In this document: positions 7,269-14,527 of the stretch, one piece after another | How the letters are laid out: each line of letters begins with the position of its first letter | Numbering within the stretch: position 1 is the first letter of the stretch | Source: Proteobacteria bacterium UBA2383 | GTDB taxonomy: Bacteria > Pseudomonadota > Gammaproteobacteria > Competibacterales > Competibacteraceae | Reading direction: 5' to 3' | DNA length: 18,128 nt | Assembly: GCA_002343485.1 (NCBI GenBank) | Contig: DDST01000062.1 | Coordinates: 848-18,975 of the forward strand | Made by a program: the position numbers and the translations under genes | The notes under the pieces: generated by a model | Told to the model about the DNA's origin: nothing | The model's input: the letters and a program-made list of their open reading frames with translations, nothing else | The model's database searches: none

Positions 7269-8375
7269 ATGAAATCGATCGCTACCCCCGCTTTCGCCCA
7301 CGACCGGCCTGCTTGTACCGGAATCTTATTGGCCAATCTCGGTACACCTGATGCACCCACTCCCCAAGCTTTACGCCGTTATCTGGCTGAATTTCTTTGG
7401 GATTCTCGTGTAGTGGAAATACCTCGATTGTTATGGTGGCTGATCCTGCATGGCATCATTCTCCGCATCCGTCCCGCCCGATCAGCGCGCAAATACGCCA
7501 CTATCTGGACTGCAGACGGTTCGCCTCTGTTGGCGATCAGCCGCCGGCAGGCCACAGCATTGGCCAAGGTACTGGCTGCACGTTGCCCCGGGCCGGTGCG
7601 CGTCGCACTGGGTATGCGTTACGGCAATCCCTCGATCGCGTCTGCCTTGGCCGAATTACAAGCTGCCGGCGCTGAAAGGCTGCTGGTGTTACCGCTTTAT
7701 CCGCAGTACTCCGCTGCAACCACGGCTTCGGCCTTCGATGCGGTTACTGCCGAGTTGCGGACTTGGCGCTGGTTGCCGGAACTGCGTTTTATCGCTCAAT
7801 ATCCTGATGATCCAGGCTATCTCGACGCGCTGGCTACGCATATTCGAGCCGGCCGGGCTGGCCAGCCCGGTGACCGGCTGCTGTTTTCCTTTCACGGATT
7901 GCCCAAACGCAACCTGTTAGCTGGCGATCCCTATTACTGCCAATGCCACAAGACAGCCCGTCTGGTTGCCGAGCGATTGGAACTGGCGCCGCAGCAGTGG
8001 GGCGTGGCTTTCCAATCCCGTTTTGGCCGCGCCGAGTGGCTGCAACCCTATACCAGTACCTTATTGACGGACTGGGCGAAAACTGGTGTAAAAAGCGTCG
8101 ATGTGGTCTGCCCAGGTTTCGCCGCGGACTGCCTGGAAACGCTGGAAGAAATCGCTCTGGAAAACCGCCAGACCTTTCTGGACGCCGGTGGCGAGCATTA
8201 CCGCTATCTACCCGCTCTGAATGATGCCGCCGACCATATGGCCGCACTGGCTGCACTGATCGAGCGGCATGCAGCCGGCTGGCTAGAATTCAGCCCCCTG
8301 TACGATTCTAATACTCTTACCGTCGAACGCACTGCCCGCTGCGACCGGGCGCGAGCCATGGGAGCAACCGCATAA
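7269..8375 (+). CDS. hemH: Ferrochelatase (protohaem ferro-lyase)
   Basis: Ferrochelatase inserts Fe2+ into protoporphyrin IX, the last step of haem synthesis, at the cytoplasmic face of the membrane. The protein is 368 residues from this start. Conserved blocks are GILLANLGTPDAPTP (18-32), the helix with ARSARKYATIWTADGSPL, LPLYPQYSAATTAS (141-154), the catalytic His209 in SFHGLP, DPYYCQCHKTA (220-230), and VVCPGFAADCLETLEEI with the conserved Glu290. The frame stays open 46 codons upstream, but that stretch overlaps the start of the divergent dehydrogenase and is not ferrochelatase-like, so I chose the ATG at 7269. No strong ribosome site precedes it. A Met-poor N-terminus leaves little alternative. 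It stands alone, with an intergenic gap of about 110 bases after it. Confidence 0.95.
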   Translation: MKSIATPAFAHDRPACTGILLANLGTPDAPTPQALRRYLAEFLWDSRVVEIPRLLWWLILHGIILRIRPARSARKYATIWTADGSPLLAISRRQATALAKVLAARCPGPVRVALGMRYGNPSIASALAELQAAGAERLLVLPLYPQYSAATTASAFDAVTAELRTWRWLPELRFIAQYPDDPGYLDALATHIRAGRAGQPGDRLLFSFHGLPKRNLLAGDPYYCQCHKTARLVAERLELAPQQWGVAFQSRFGRAEWLQPYTSTLLTDWAKTGVKSVDVVCPGFAADCLETLEEIALENRQTFLDAGGEHYRYLPALNDAADHMAALAALIERHAAGWLEFSPLYDSNTLTVERTARCDRARAMGATA

Positions 8376-8485
8376 TCAGCGGCTCGACAATTCTATCTCC
8401 CCTGCAAAATCGCCTTCTATACTCATGGGAAGTAACCCCCGCTGTCCGTGCGGCGCGGTTCCGAACCCGATCCGTTGAGAGAGAT

Positions 8486-9238
8486 ATGATCCACGGTGCC
8501 CTGTTTGATTTAGAAGGTGTGTTATATATTGGTGACTACCCCCTGCCCGGCTCCCGTGAAGCCTTGCTCAGTCTGCAAGCAGCCGGCATTCCGATGCGTT
8601 TTGTCACCAACAGCACCCGGCTGACCCGCAACACCATCGTCGCGCGGCTGGCGCGTATGGGGCTGGAGGTACAGACTCAACATCTGTTTACGCCAGTCGT
8701 CGCAGCTCGCGACTATCTTATTGCCCGTCAATTGAGTCCACATCTGCTGGTCCATCCCAATATCGAGGGCGAATTTGCTGACTTGCGTGGGCCAACACCC
8801 GGTGCAGTGCTGCTAGGTGACGCGGGTCCTGGCTTTACTTATGAAGCGCTTAATCAATGCTTCCGGCTATTGCTCGATGGTTTGCCATTGCTGGCGATGG
8901 GTTCCAATCGTTATTTTCGGGAAGACCATGATTTAAGCTTGGATATCGGCCCCTTCATGGCCGCACTGGAATACGCTGCTGAATTAGAAGCTGTGGTGCT
9001 GGGCAAGCCATCGGTCGAGTTTTTCCTAGCAGCGGTCAATAGCCTTGGCGTGCCGCCGCACGACGTGTTGATGGTGGGCGACGACGCAGAAATGGATGTA
9101 TGCGGCGCACTGGCTGCCGGGTTGCGAAGTGCGTTGGTGCGGACGGGCAAATACCGTCCAGGCGATGAATCCAAGGTCGAACCCTACGGTGGACGGGTGT
9201 TCGATGATTTGGATGCCGTGGTCGATTACCTTCTCTGA
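8486..9238 (+). CDS. HAD-superfamily subclass IIA phosphatase (LHPP/HDHD2-like)
   Basis: A 250-residue HAD hydrolase with the IIA cap arrangement. Motif I is FDLEGVLYIGD (7-17), with the nucleophile Asp8 but Glu10 where most HAD phosphatases have a second Asp. Motif II is FVTNSTR with Thr41. Motif III is Lys174 in VLGKPS. Motif IV is GDDAEMD with Asp199/Asp200 and Asp204. The LGKPSVEFF and VGDDAEMDVCGALAAGL segments match the LHPP/HDHD2-like branch, whose members act on small phosphorylated compounds or phospho-amino acids; the real substrate is unknown. A GAGAGAG ribosome site precedes the ATG. The preceding 110-base gap includes TATACT at 8418-8423, a possible -10 without a good -35. Neighbours give no functional clue. 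Confidence 0.9.
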   Translation: MIHGALFDLEGVLYIGDYPLPGSREALLSLQAAGIPMRFVTNSTRLTRNTIVARLARMGLEVQTQHLFTPVVAARDYLIARQLSPHLLVHPNIEGEFADLRGPTPGAVLLGDAGPGFTYEALNQCFRLLLDGLPLLAMGSNRYFREDHDLSLDIGPFMAALEYAAELEAVVLGKPSVEFFLAAVNSLGVPPHDVLMVGDDAEMDVCGALAAGLRSALVRTGKYRPGDESKVEPYGGRVFDDLDAVVDYLL

Positions 9239-9255
9239 AACGCGCAAATTGCGGG

Positions 9256-9310
9256 TAAAATAGCCCTCAACTCAACCCTTCTCCCAGTCCGTAAGCGGGA
9301 GGAGGGCTTT
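9256..9310 (+). promoter_or_regulatory. Leader of pip: -10-like box and competing hairpins
   Basis: TAAAAT at 9256-9261 resembles a -10 box. Downstream, CCCTTCTCCC (9276-9285) can pair with GGGAGGAGGG (9297-9306), 9 of 10 bases, over an 11-base loop. AGCCCTC (9262-9268) is perfectly complementary to GAGGGCT (9302-9308), so the two pairings exclude each other. The result could be an attenuator-like leader or simply a terminator/REP element between the HAD gene and pip. No clean T-run follows. Confidence 0.35.
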
Positions 9311-9331
9311 CCGCACCGAACCGGAGTTCTC

Positions 9332-10282
9332 ATGCGCGTCCTGTTTCCTGATATCAAGCCCTATGCCACTCAGCGTCTGGCGGTGGATGATCTTCATACT
9401 TTATACCTTGAAGAATGCGGCACTCCCGAGGGGCTTCCTATATTATTCCTGCATGGCGGCCCCGGTGCCGGTTGCGAACCGATGCACCGGCGATTCTTCG
9501 ATCCGCAACGCTATCGCATCGTGCTGTTCGACCAACGCGGCAGCGGCCAGTCCAATCCGCATGCCGAATTGCACGGCAATACCATGGGGCAGTTGGTCGG
9601 CGATATCGAAAAACTGCGCGAACATCTGGGCATTGACCGCTGGCTGGTGTTCGGTGGTTCCTGGGGATCGACGCTGGCGCTGGCCTACGCTGAAACGCAT
9701 CCTGAACGGGTGCTGGGGTTGATCCTGCGTGGCATCTTTCTGTGCCGGGACCAAGATATCCACTGGTTCTATCAGGAAGGAGCCAGCCGGTTGTTTCCTG
9801 ATCTGTGGGAGCACTTTATCGCGCCAATCCCGGTTGCAGAGCGGGATCACCTGGTTCAAGCCTATTATCGGCGGCTCACCAGCACCGATGAATTGGAACG
9901 GCTGCGGGCGGCCAAGGCTTGGTCGATGTGGGAAGGTTCCACTCTGACGCTGGAAAGCAACCCGGCAGTGATCGAACAATTCGGTGAGACTCACCGCGCC
10001 TTGAGCCTGGCGCGGATCGAGTGCCACTACTTCACCCACCATTGCTTCATGGACGCCAATCAACTCCTGCGCAATGCTCACCGGTTGCATGGCATTCCTG
10101 GTTTCATTGTCCATGGCCGTTACGATGTCATTTGCCCGATGGACAATGCCTGGGCGTTGCACGAGGCCTGGCCGGAAGCGGAATTGCGGATCGTGCCAAC
10201 CGCCGGGCATGCCGCCAGTGAGCCAGGCATTATTGATGCGCTGGTCGCGGCTACCGAGCATTTCGCGGATCGAATGACATGA
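9332..10282 (+). CDS. pip: Proline iminopeptidase (prolyl aminopeptidase)
   Basis: A 316-residue cytoplasmic serine peptidase of family S33 that removes N-terminal proline from peptides. Family landmarks are LFLHGGPGAGC (38-48), FDQRGSGQSNPH (66-77), the nucleophile elbow GGSWGS with Ser110, WEGSTLTLE (200-208), IECHYFTHHCF (229-239), HGRYD with Asp265 and AGHAASE with His293. The length matches the family. A GGAG ribosome site lies shortly before the ATG at 9332. The stop overlaps the dtd start by 4 bases (ATGA), so translation is likely coupled; the same pip-dtd pairing is known from other gammaproteobacteria such as Pseudomonas. Both genes deal with amino-acid quality or turnover, although a direct functional link is not established by the sequence. 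Confidence 0.96.
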   Translation: MRVLFPDIKPYATQRLAVDDLHTLYLEECGTPEGLPILFLHGGPGAGCEPMHRRFFDPQRYRIVLFDQRGSGQSNPHAELHGNTMGQLVGDIEKLREHLGIDRWLVFGGSWGSTLALAYAETHPERVLGLILRGIFLCRDQDIHWFYQEGASRLFPDLWEHFIAPIPVAERDHLVQAYYRRLTSTDELERLRAAKAWSMWEGSTLTLESNPAVIEQFGETHRALSLARIECHYFTHHCFMDANQLLRNAHRLHGIPGFIVHGRYDVICPMDNAWALHEAWPEAELRIVPTAGHAASEPGIIDALVAATEHFADRMT

Positions 10283-10761
10283 TCGGATTGCTGCAACGGG
10301 TCAGCGAGGCGCGGGTTGAGGTCGATGGACACGTCATCGGCGAAATCAACGCCGGATTGCTGGTGTTAATCGGGGTTGAACGCGGCGATGGCGAGAACCA
10401 AGCCGACCGTCTTCTGGAGCGGTTGCTTGGTTACCGGGTGTTTGCCGATGCGGGCGGCAAGATGAACCGAAGCCTTTGTGACACCGGCGGCGGCCTGCTA
10501 TTGGTGCCGCAGTTCACTCTGGCAGCCGACACACGTAAGGGGATGCGTCCCAGCTTCACGCCCGCCGCGCCGCCAATGGAAGGTGAACGGCTGTTTGACT
10601 ATCTGGTTGCCCAAGCCTGTCAACAGCATGCACCTGTCGCTACGGGCCGGTTCGGCGCCCACATGCGAGTTAGCCTGATGAACGATGGACCGGTGACTTT
10701 CTGCCTCCAAACCCCGCCGGCTGCCTCATCGCCCCGCTGCTTTCCCCCGCTCACCGGCTGA
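10279..10761 (+). CDS. dtd: D-aminoacyl-tRNA deacylase
   Basis: DTD hydrolyses D-amino acids (and glycine from tRNA-Ala) off mischarged tRNAs, keeping D-residues out of proteins. The 160-residue product starts MIGLLQRVSEARVEVDG and has the first active-site motif as Pro77-Gln-Phe-Thr80 (LVPQFTLAADTRKGMRPSF) and the cross-subunit Gly137-Pro138 motif in MNDGPVTF. Most proteins carry Ser rather than Pro at position 77, but PQFTL variants occur in related bacteria to my knowledge. The E. coli enzyme ends soon after the VTFxLQ segment, so the last 15 or so residues here (TPPAASSPRCFPPLTG) are a Pro-rich extension. The start is fixed by the ATGA overlap with pip. Confidence 0.95.
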   Translation: MIGLLQRVSEARVEVDGHVIGEINAGLLVLIGVERGDGENQADRLLERLLGYRVFADAGGKMNRSLCDTGGGLLLVPQFTLAADTRKGMRPSFTPAAPPMEGERLFDYLVAQACQQHAPVATGRFGAHMRVSLMNDGPVTFCLQTPPAASSPRCFPPLTG

Positions 10762-10784
10762 CATGGGTAGCGCGGGCCTCTTAC

Positions 10785-10813
10785 TGGACAGTGAACCAGA
10801 TTTGATGCAGAAT
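10785..10813 (+). promoter_or_regulatory. Candidate sigma-70 promoter for aroQ-accBC
   Basis: TGGACA (10785-10790; 5 of 6 matches) and CAGAAT (10808-10813; 4 of 6) are separated by exactly 17 bases. They lie 37 bases before the aroQ ATG, in the only gap upstream of the aroQ-accB-accC cluster. Confidence 0.5.
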
Positions 10814-10849
10814 CGTGGCCTTTGATTGGCAAGGATCACTGCTTGACCC

Positions 10850-11302
10850 ATGGCTAAATTGTTGCTGTTGAACGGTCCCAACTTAAATCTATTAGGAACT
10901 CGTGAGCCTGGACTTTACGGCTCTGATACGCTGGCTGACATCGAGCAGCGCTGTATGGAACTAGCCCGCAAGTTGGGACCGCATGAATTGAACTGTTTCC
11001 AGAGCAATGCCGAACATGCCTTGATTGATCGCATCCACGCTGCTCGTCAGGAGAGTGTCGCTTTCATCATCATCAATCCCGCTGCTTTCACTCACACCAG
11101 CGTGGCGCTGCGTGACGCCCTGCTGGGAGCCGGCATCCCCTTTATCGAGGTGCATCTATCTAATGTCTTTGCCCGTGAATCGTTTCGCCACCATTCCTAT
11201 CTGTCCGGCATTGCAGTTGGCGTGATCAGCGGGTTGGGCGCACAAGGCTATGAACTCGCTTTGCAGGCCGCTAATCATCACCTTGCCACTTTCCGCCGGT
11301 AG
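10850..11302 (+). CDS. aroQ: 3-dehydroquinate dehydratase, type II
   Basis: AroQ removes water from 3-dehydroquinate to give 3-dehydroshikimate, step three of the shikimate pathway; type II enzymes form cytoplasmic dodecamers. At 150 residues it has the standard length. Active-site residues are visible: Arg18 in LLGTREPGLYG with the catalytic Tyr23, Asn76 in INPAAFTHTS, His102 in EVHLSN, and FARESFRHHSYLS (108-119). The start MAKLLLLNGPNLNLLG is the canonical family N-terminus. AAGGA lies rather far (about 15 bases) upstream of the ATG. It heads the aroQ-accB-accC cluster seen in pseudomonads and relatives, with accB only 8 bases downstream. Confidence 0.97.
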   Translation: MAKLLLLNGPNLNLLGTREPGLYGSDTLADIEQRCMELARKLGPHELNCFQSNAEHALIDRIHAARQESVAFIIINPAAFTHTSVALRDALLGAGIPFIEVHLSNVFARESFRHHSYLSGIAVGVISGLGAQGYELALQAANHHLATFRR

Positions 11303-11310
11303 CCGCCGCC

Positions 11311-11796
11311 ATGCCCATGGATATTCGCAAGATCAAGAAGCTCATCGAATTGCTCGAAACATCGGGCATTGCCGAAATCGAAATCAAGGAAGGTGAGGAT
11401 TCGGTGCGAATCAGCCGCTACCCGCACAGCAATACACCGATGGTCATGGCACCTCCGATGTGGGCCGGACCCAGTTATAATCCACCGCCTGCCGGACCGA
11501 TGCCCGCCGCCGTGCCCATTGCGGCCCCTGCCGTGCCGGTCAGTGAACCAGAAACCCTCAAAGGCCATGTGCTGCGCGCGCCCATGGTCGGTACTTTCTA
11601 CCGCTCGGCCTCGCCTGGCTCCAAACCGTTTATCGAGATCGGCCAACAGGTCAATGCCGGCGACCCGGTCTGCATCATTGAGGCGATGAAGATGTTTAAT
11701 CAGATCGAAGCGGACCACGCCGGCGCTGTGACCCGCATCCTGGTCGAGAACGGCCAGCCGGTCGAATACGATCAACCGCTGCTGATCATCGAATAG
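11311..11796 (+). CDS. accB: Biotin carboxyl carrier protein of acetyl-CoA carboxylase
   Basis: BCCP carries the biotin that shuttles CO2 between biotin carboxylase (AccC) and the carboxyltransferase (AccA/AccD) in the first committed step of fatty-acid synthesis. The 161-residue product has the typical N-terminal MDIRKIKKLIELLETSG helix, a Pro/Ala/Met-rich linker (about 42-80) and the C-terminal biotinyl domain (about 84-161), with the biotin-accepting Lys127 in EAMKM. The start may be Met1 at 11311 or Met3 at 11317; the family usually begins MDIRK, which favours Met3, and neither has a clear ribosome site. It lies 8 bases after aroQ and 10 before accC, so the three should form one transcript. 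Confidence 0.96.
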   Translation: MPMDIRKIKKLIELLETSGIAEIEIKEGEDSVRISRYPHSNTPMVMAPPMWAGPSYNPPPAGPMPAAVPIAAPAVPVSEPETLKGHVLRAPMVGTFYRSASPGSKPFIEIGQQVNAGDPVCIIEAMKMFNQIEADHAGAVTRILVENGQPVEYDQPLLIIE

Positions 11797-11806
11797 CCTG
11801 GCCGCC

Positions 11807-13153
11807 ATGCTTGAAAAAGTGGTCATCGCTAATCGAGGTGAAATTGCTCTGCGCATCCTGCGCGCCTGCCGGGAACTGGGTATCCGCACGGTAGCGCTGC
11901 ATTCCACGGTGGATCGCGATCTTAAGCACGTCCGTCTGGCTGACGAGACAGTGTGTATCGGTCCTCCGCCAGCGGCTGAAAGCTATCTGAACATGCCGGC
12001 CATCATCAGCGCCGCCGAAGTCACTGATGCGGTCGCAATCCATCCCGGCTACGGTTTTCTGTCTGAGAATGCCGACTTCGCCGAGCGGGTTGAGCAAAGC
12101 GGCTTCATTTTCATCGGCCCCCGCCCGGATACCATCCGGCTGATGGGCGACAAGGTATCCGCCATCCGGGCGATGAAGGATGCTGGCGTGCCCTGCGTAC
12201 CGGGTTCCGGCGGATCGCTGGGTGACGATAACCAAAATACATTGCGTATCGCGCACGAGATCGGTTATCCGGTGATCATCAAGGCCGCCGGCGGGGGCGG
12301 CGGGCGCGGGATGCGTGTCGTGCATAGCGAGGCCGCACTGCTGACAACTCTGGACCTGACCCGCAGCGAAGCCAATGCGGCGTTCGGTAATCCGGTGGTG
12401 TACATGGAAAAGTACCTGGACCATCCCCGCCATATCGAGATTCAGGTGCTAGCCGACACTCATGGCCAGGCCATTTATCTGGGCGAGCGTGATTGCTCCA
12501 TGCAGCGCCGTCATCAGAAAGTCATCGAGGAAGCACCCGCGCCCGGTATTAGCGCTGCGCAGCGCCGGCGGATTGGCGGAATCTGCGTCGATGCCTGCCA
12601 GCGAATTGGCTATCGGGGTGCCGGTACGTTCGAATTTCTGTACCAGGACGGTGAATTCTATTTCATCGAAATGAATACCCGGGTGCAGGTCGAGCATCCG
12701 ATCACCGAGTTGATCACCGGGGTGGATATCGTCAAGGAGCAATTGCGCATTGCCGCCGGTCAGCCGCTGAGCTACCACCAGGACGATATCCATATCCGGG
12801 GACATGCTTTGGAATGCCGGCTCAATGCGGAAGATCCGGACACGTTCATGCCCTCACCCGGCACCATCACCCAGTACCATGCGCCGGGTGGGCCGGGTAT
12901 CCGGGTGGATTCCCATATTTACAATGGTTATCGGGTGCCGCCGAATTATGACTCGATGATCGGTAAGCTGATTGCTCACGGTGAAACCCGCGAGGCGGCT
13001 ATTTCCCGGATGCGTGGAGCGCTGGCCGAACTGGTGGTGGATGGCATCAAGACCAATGCGCCTCTGCACCGGCGGATTCTCGGCGACGCCCGCTTTCTGG
13101 ATGGCGGCACCGATATTCACTATCTGGAAAAGCAGTTGCTCAGCATGCGCTGA
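11807..13153 (+). CDS. accC: Biotin carboxylase subunit of acetyl-CoA carboxylase
   Basis: AccC carboxylates the biotin on AccB with ATP and bicarbonate. At 448 residues it lines up with the E. coli enzyme without offset across the active site: Lys116, Lys159 followed by the glycine-rich ATP loop (AAGGGGGRGM), His209, Glu276, Glu288, Asn290, Arg292 (EMNTRVQVEHP) and Arg338 (ECRLNAEDP). Domains in order are the pre-ATP-grasp fold (1 to about 110), ATP-grasp (about 115-330) and the C-terminal biotin-carboxylase domain. The start MLEKVVIANRGEIA is canonical. A hairpin at 13182-13202 probably ends the transcript. Confidence 0.98.
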   Translation: MLEKVVIANRGEIALRILRACRELGIRTVALHSTVDRDLKHVRLADETVCIGPPPAAESYLNMPAIISAAEVTDAVAIHPGYGFLSENADFAERVEQSGFIFIGPRPDTIRLMGDKVSAIRAMKDAGVPCVPGSGGSLGDDNQNTLRIAHEIGYPVIIKAAGGGGGRGMRVVHSEAALLTTLDLTRSEANAAFGNPVVYMEKYLDHPRHIEIQVLADTHGQAIYLGERDCSMQRRHQKVIEEAPAPGISAAQRRRIGGICVDACQRIGYRGAGTFEFLYQDGEFYFIEMNTRVQVEHPITELITGVDIVKEQLRIAAGQPLSYHQDDIHIRGHALECRLNAEDPDTFMPSPGTITQYHAPGGPGIRVDSHIYNGYRVPPNYDSMIGKLIAHGETREAAISRMRGALAELVVDGIKTNAPLHRRILGDARFLDGGTDIHYLEKQLLSMR

Positions 13154-13181
13154 TCTGCCGCCGCCACGGCTTCGTGATCTG

Positions 13182-13206
13182 GTAGCCCGGACACGGGGCT
13201 ACTACT
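13182..13206 (+). terminator. Candidate terminator after accC
   Basis: GTAGCCC (13182-13188) and GGGCTAC (13196-13202) form a perfect 7-base stem over a 7-base loop, 28 bases after the accC stop. It is followed by TACTTTAA, a weak T-tract, so termination strength is uncertain. Confidence 0.5.
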
Positions 13207-13602
13207 TTAAGATACTACCTATCATGTATTGCTTTATAAATTAGTCCTATATTCTGTGCATTTTTAGCCGCTTGGCATTGTCCGCGTCCAATACTGGGAC
13301 GCATAGAGTGCTCGATTTTCCAAGTATCCTATTGCTTCTGCGTAAAGCCCGGTGCGCCTTGCTCTCGCACAAATTGCTTGAGCAAATCGAGGATTTCTTG
13401 CTCCGGTAACTGTTCACGCCCCTCGCCCGCTTGCGGGCGAGGGGCTGGGGGCGAGGGCAGGAGGTCAAGGGACTGAATGATTACTTGCTTCGTACAAACT
13501 GTACCTTTTCGAAGCCTGCCCGTGAAATTGTAGTTCTGTTGTTTCATGATCGCATGATTGTCCGAGCGCTGATGCGCTAAGCTTTAAGTCCTTACCCAGT
13601 CT
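13207..13602. other. Long intergenic stretch with no convincing gene
   Basis: Between the accC terminator and prmA the DNA starts AT-rich (13203-13265) and contains a perfect 13-base-arm palindrome at 13418-13445. A minus-strand frame at 13547-13329 could encode 72 residues (MKQQNYNFTGRLRKGTV at its start, ILDLLKQFVREQGAPGF near its end), but it lacks a ribosome site and reads straight through the palindrome as a Pro/Gly-rich insert, so it is at best a remnant. Near prmA there are a CATGAT direct repeat (13545-13550, 13553-13558) and a small hairpin AGCGC-tgat-GCGCT (13565-13578). The prmA promoter must lie here but I see no good match. Confidence 0.5.
13418..13445. repeat. Perfect GC-rich palindrome, REP-like
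   Basis: GCCCCTCGCCCGC (13418-13430) and GCGGGCGAGGGGC (13433-13445) are exact inverted copies around a TT centre. A further partial copy of the right arm (GGGGGCGAGGGC, about 13447-13458) follows. Palindromes of this general form are typical dispersed extragenic repeats. No T-run follows, which argues against a simple terminator. One copy in the window cannot prove dispersal. Confidence 0.7.
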
Positions 13603-14520
13603 ATGAACCGAGCCCCCGCCATGAGCGATGACATGACCGCCCCCTGGCTACAACTAAGCCTCGAAGCCCTTAATCATACGCCCGAGCAACTGGAAGACGC
13701 TTTGCTGCAAGTTGGCGCACTGGCAGTCACACTCGCGGATGCCGGCGATCAGCCCGTTCTGGAACCGGCGCCAGGTGAAACCCCGCTCTGGGCGCACACG
13801 TGCGTAACCGGTTTGTTCGACGCGCAAACCGACATCGAGGTAGTGAAGCGTCAGTTACAGTGTTTTTTACATGCGCCGATCCTGCCGGAATGCCGGCTCA
13901 GCCAGCTAGAGGAACGCGACTGGGTGCGGGCGTGGATGGATGATTTTCATCCGATGCGTTTCGGTGAGCGGTTGTGGATCTGCCCAACCACGCAGAACCC
14001 GCCCGATCCGGCCGCGATCAATATTCGCCTGGACCCTGGGCTGGCCTTTGGCACCGGTACCCATCCGACCACCGCACTCTGCCTGGAATGGCTGGATGGG
14101 GCGGCTTTGGCCGGCCAGACGGTCCTGGATTACGGGTGCGGGTCAGGAATCTTGGCCATCGCTGCCGCCAAGCTCGGGGCACAGCGGGTCTGGGCAGTGG
14201 ATATCGACCCGCAGGCGTTACTGGCCAGTGATGATAACGCCGACGAAAACGGCGTCGAAAATTGTGTCGAGCTGGCCCTGCCCGCTGAATTACCCGCAAC
14301 GCTGCATGTAGATGTGCTAGTAGCCAATATCCTAGCGGGAGTGCTGACGCGGCTGGCACCGGAATTTGCCCAGCGTGTCAAACCGGGAGGCCGTCTGGTG
14401 TTATCCGGCATTCTTGAACAACATGCGGACGCAGTGCAGGCGGCCTTTACCCACAGCTTCATTTTCGAACCAGTCCGGCGGCGGGAAGATTGGGTATTGC
14501 TGGAAGGCGTGAGGAGGTAA
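13603..14520 (+). CDS. prmA: Ribosomal protein L11 methyltransferase
   Basis: PrmA is an AdoMet-dependent methyltransferase that methylates amino groups of ribosomal protein L11. The N-terminal substrate-recognition domain is followed by a class I methyltransferase domain. It shows RDWVRAWMDDFHPMRFG (105-121), LDPGLAFGTGTHPTTALCLEWL (143-164), the AdoMet-binding loop DYGCGSGILAIAA (176-188) and the VANILAGVL segment (240-248). From this ATG the product is 305 residues. Related proteins begin close to Met11 (MTAPWLQLSL), which would give 295 residues; Met7 is a third option. No ribosome site decides among them, so I give the longest. prmA downstream of accBC is a common gammaproteobacterial order, but here a 449-base gap intervenes. 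The next gene starts 7 bases after its stop. Confidence 0.95.
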   Translation: MNRAPAMSDDMTAPWLQLSLEALNHTPEQLEDALLQVGALAVTLADAGDQPVLEPAPGETPLWAHTCVTGLFDAQTDIEVVKRQLQCFLHAPILPECRLSQLEERDWVRAWMDDFHPMRFGERLWICPTTQNPPDPAAINIRLDPGLAFGTGTHPTTALCLEWLDGAALAGQTVLDYGCGSGILAIAAAKLGAQRVWAVDIDPQALLASDDNADENGVENCVELALPAELPATLHVDVLVANILAGVLTRLAPEFAQRVKPGGRLVLSGILEQHADAVQAAFTHSFIFEPVRRREDWVLLEGVRR

Positions 14521-14527
14521 AGACAGC

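Noticed and set aside
9443..10261. 272-codon frame antisense to pip
   Set aside because: pip has its complete catalytic triad and motifs on the other strand; the antisense product shows no recognisable domain.
10507..10521. Pro instead of Ser in the DTD SQFTL motif as a loss-of-function change
   Set aside because: PQFTL variants are, to my knowledge, normal in some related gammaproteobacterial DTDs, and the rest of the active site is intact.
11278..12433. Two long minus-strand frames (209 and 215 codons) across accB and accC
   Set aside because: Both are antisense to genes with unambiguous BCCP and biotin-carboxylase motifs.
13247..13468. 73-codon minus-strand frame in the accC-prmA gap
   Set aside because: Begins inside the palindrome, has no ribosome site, and has no recognisable content.
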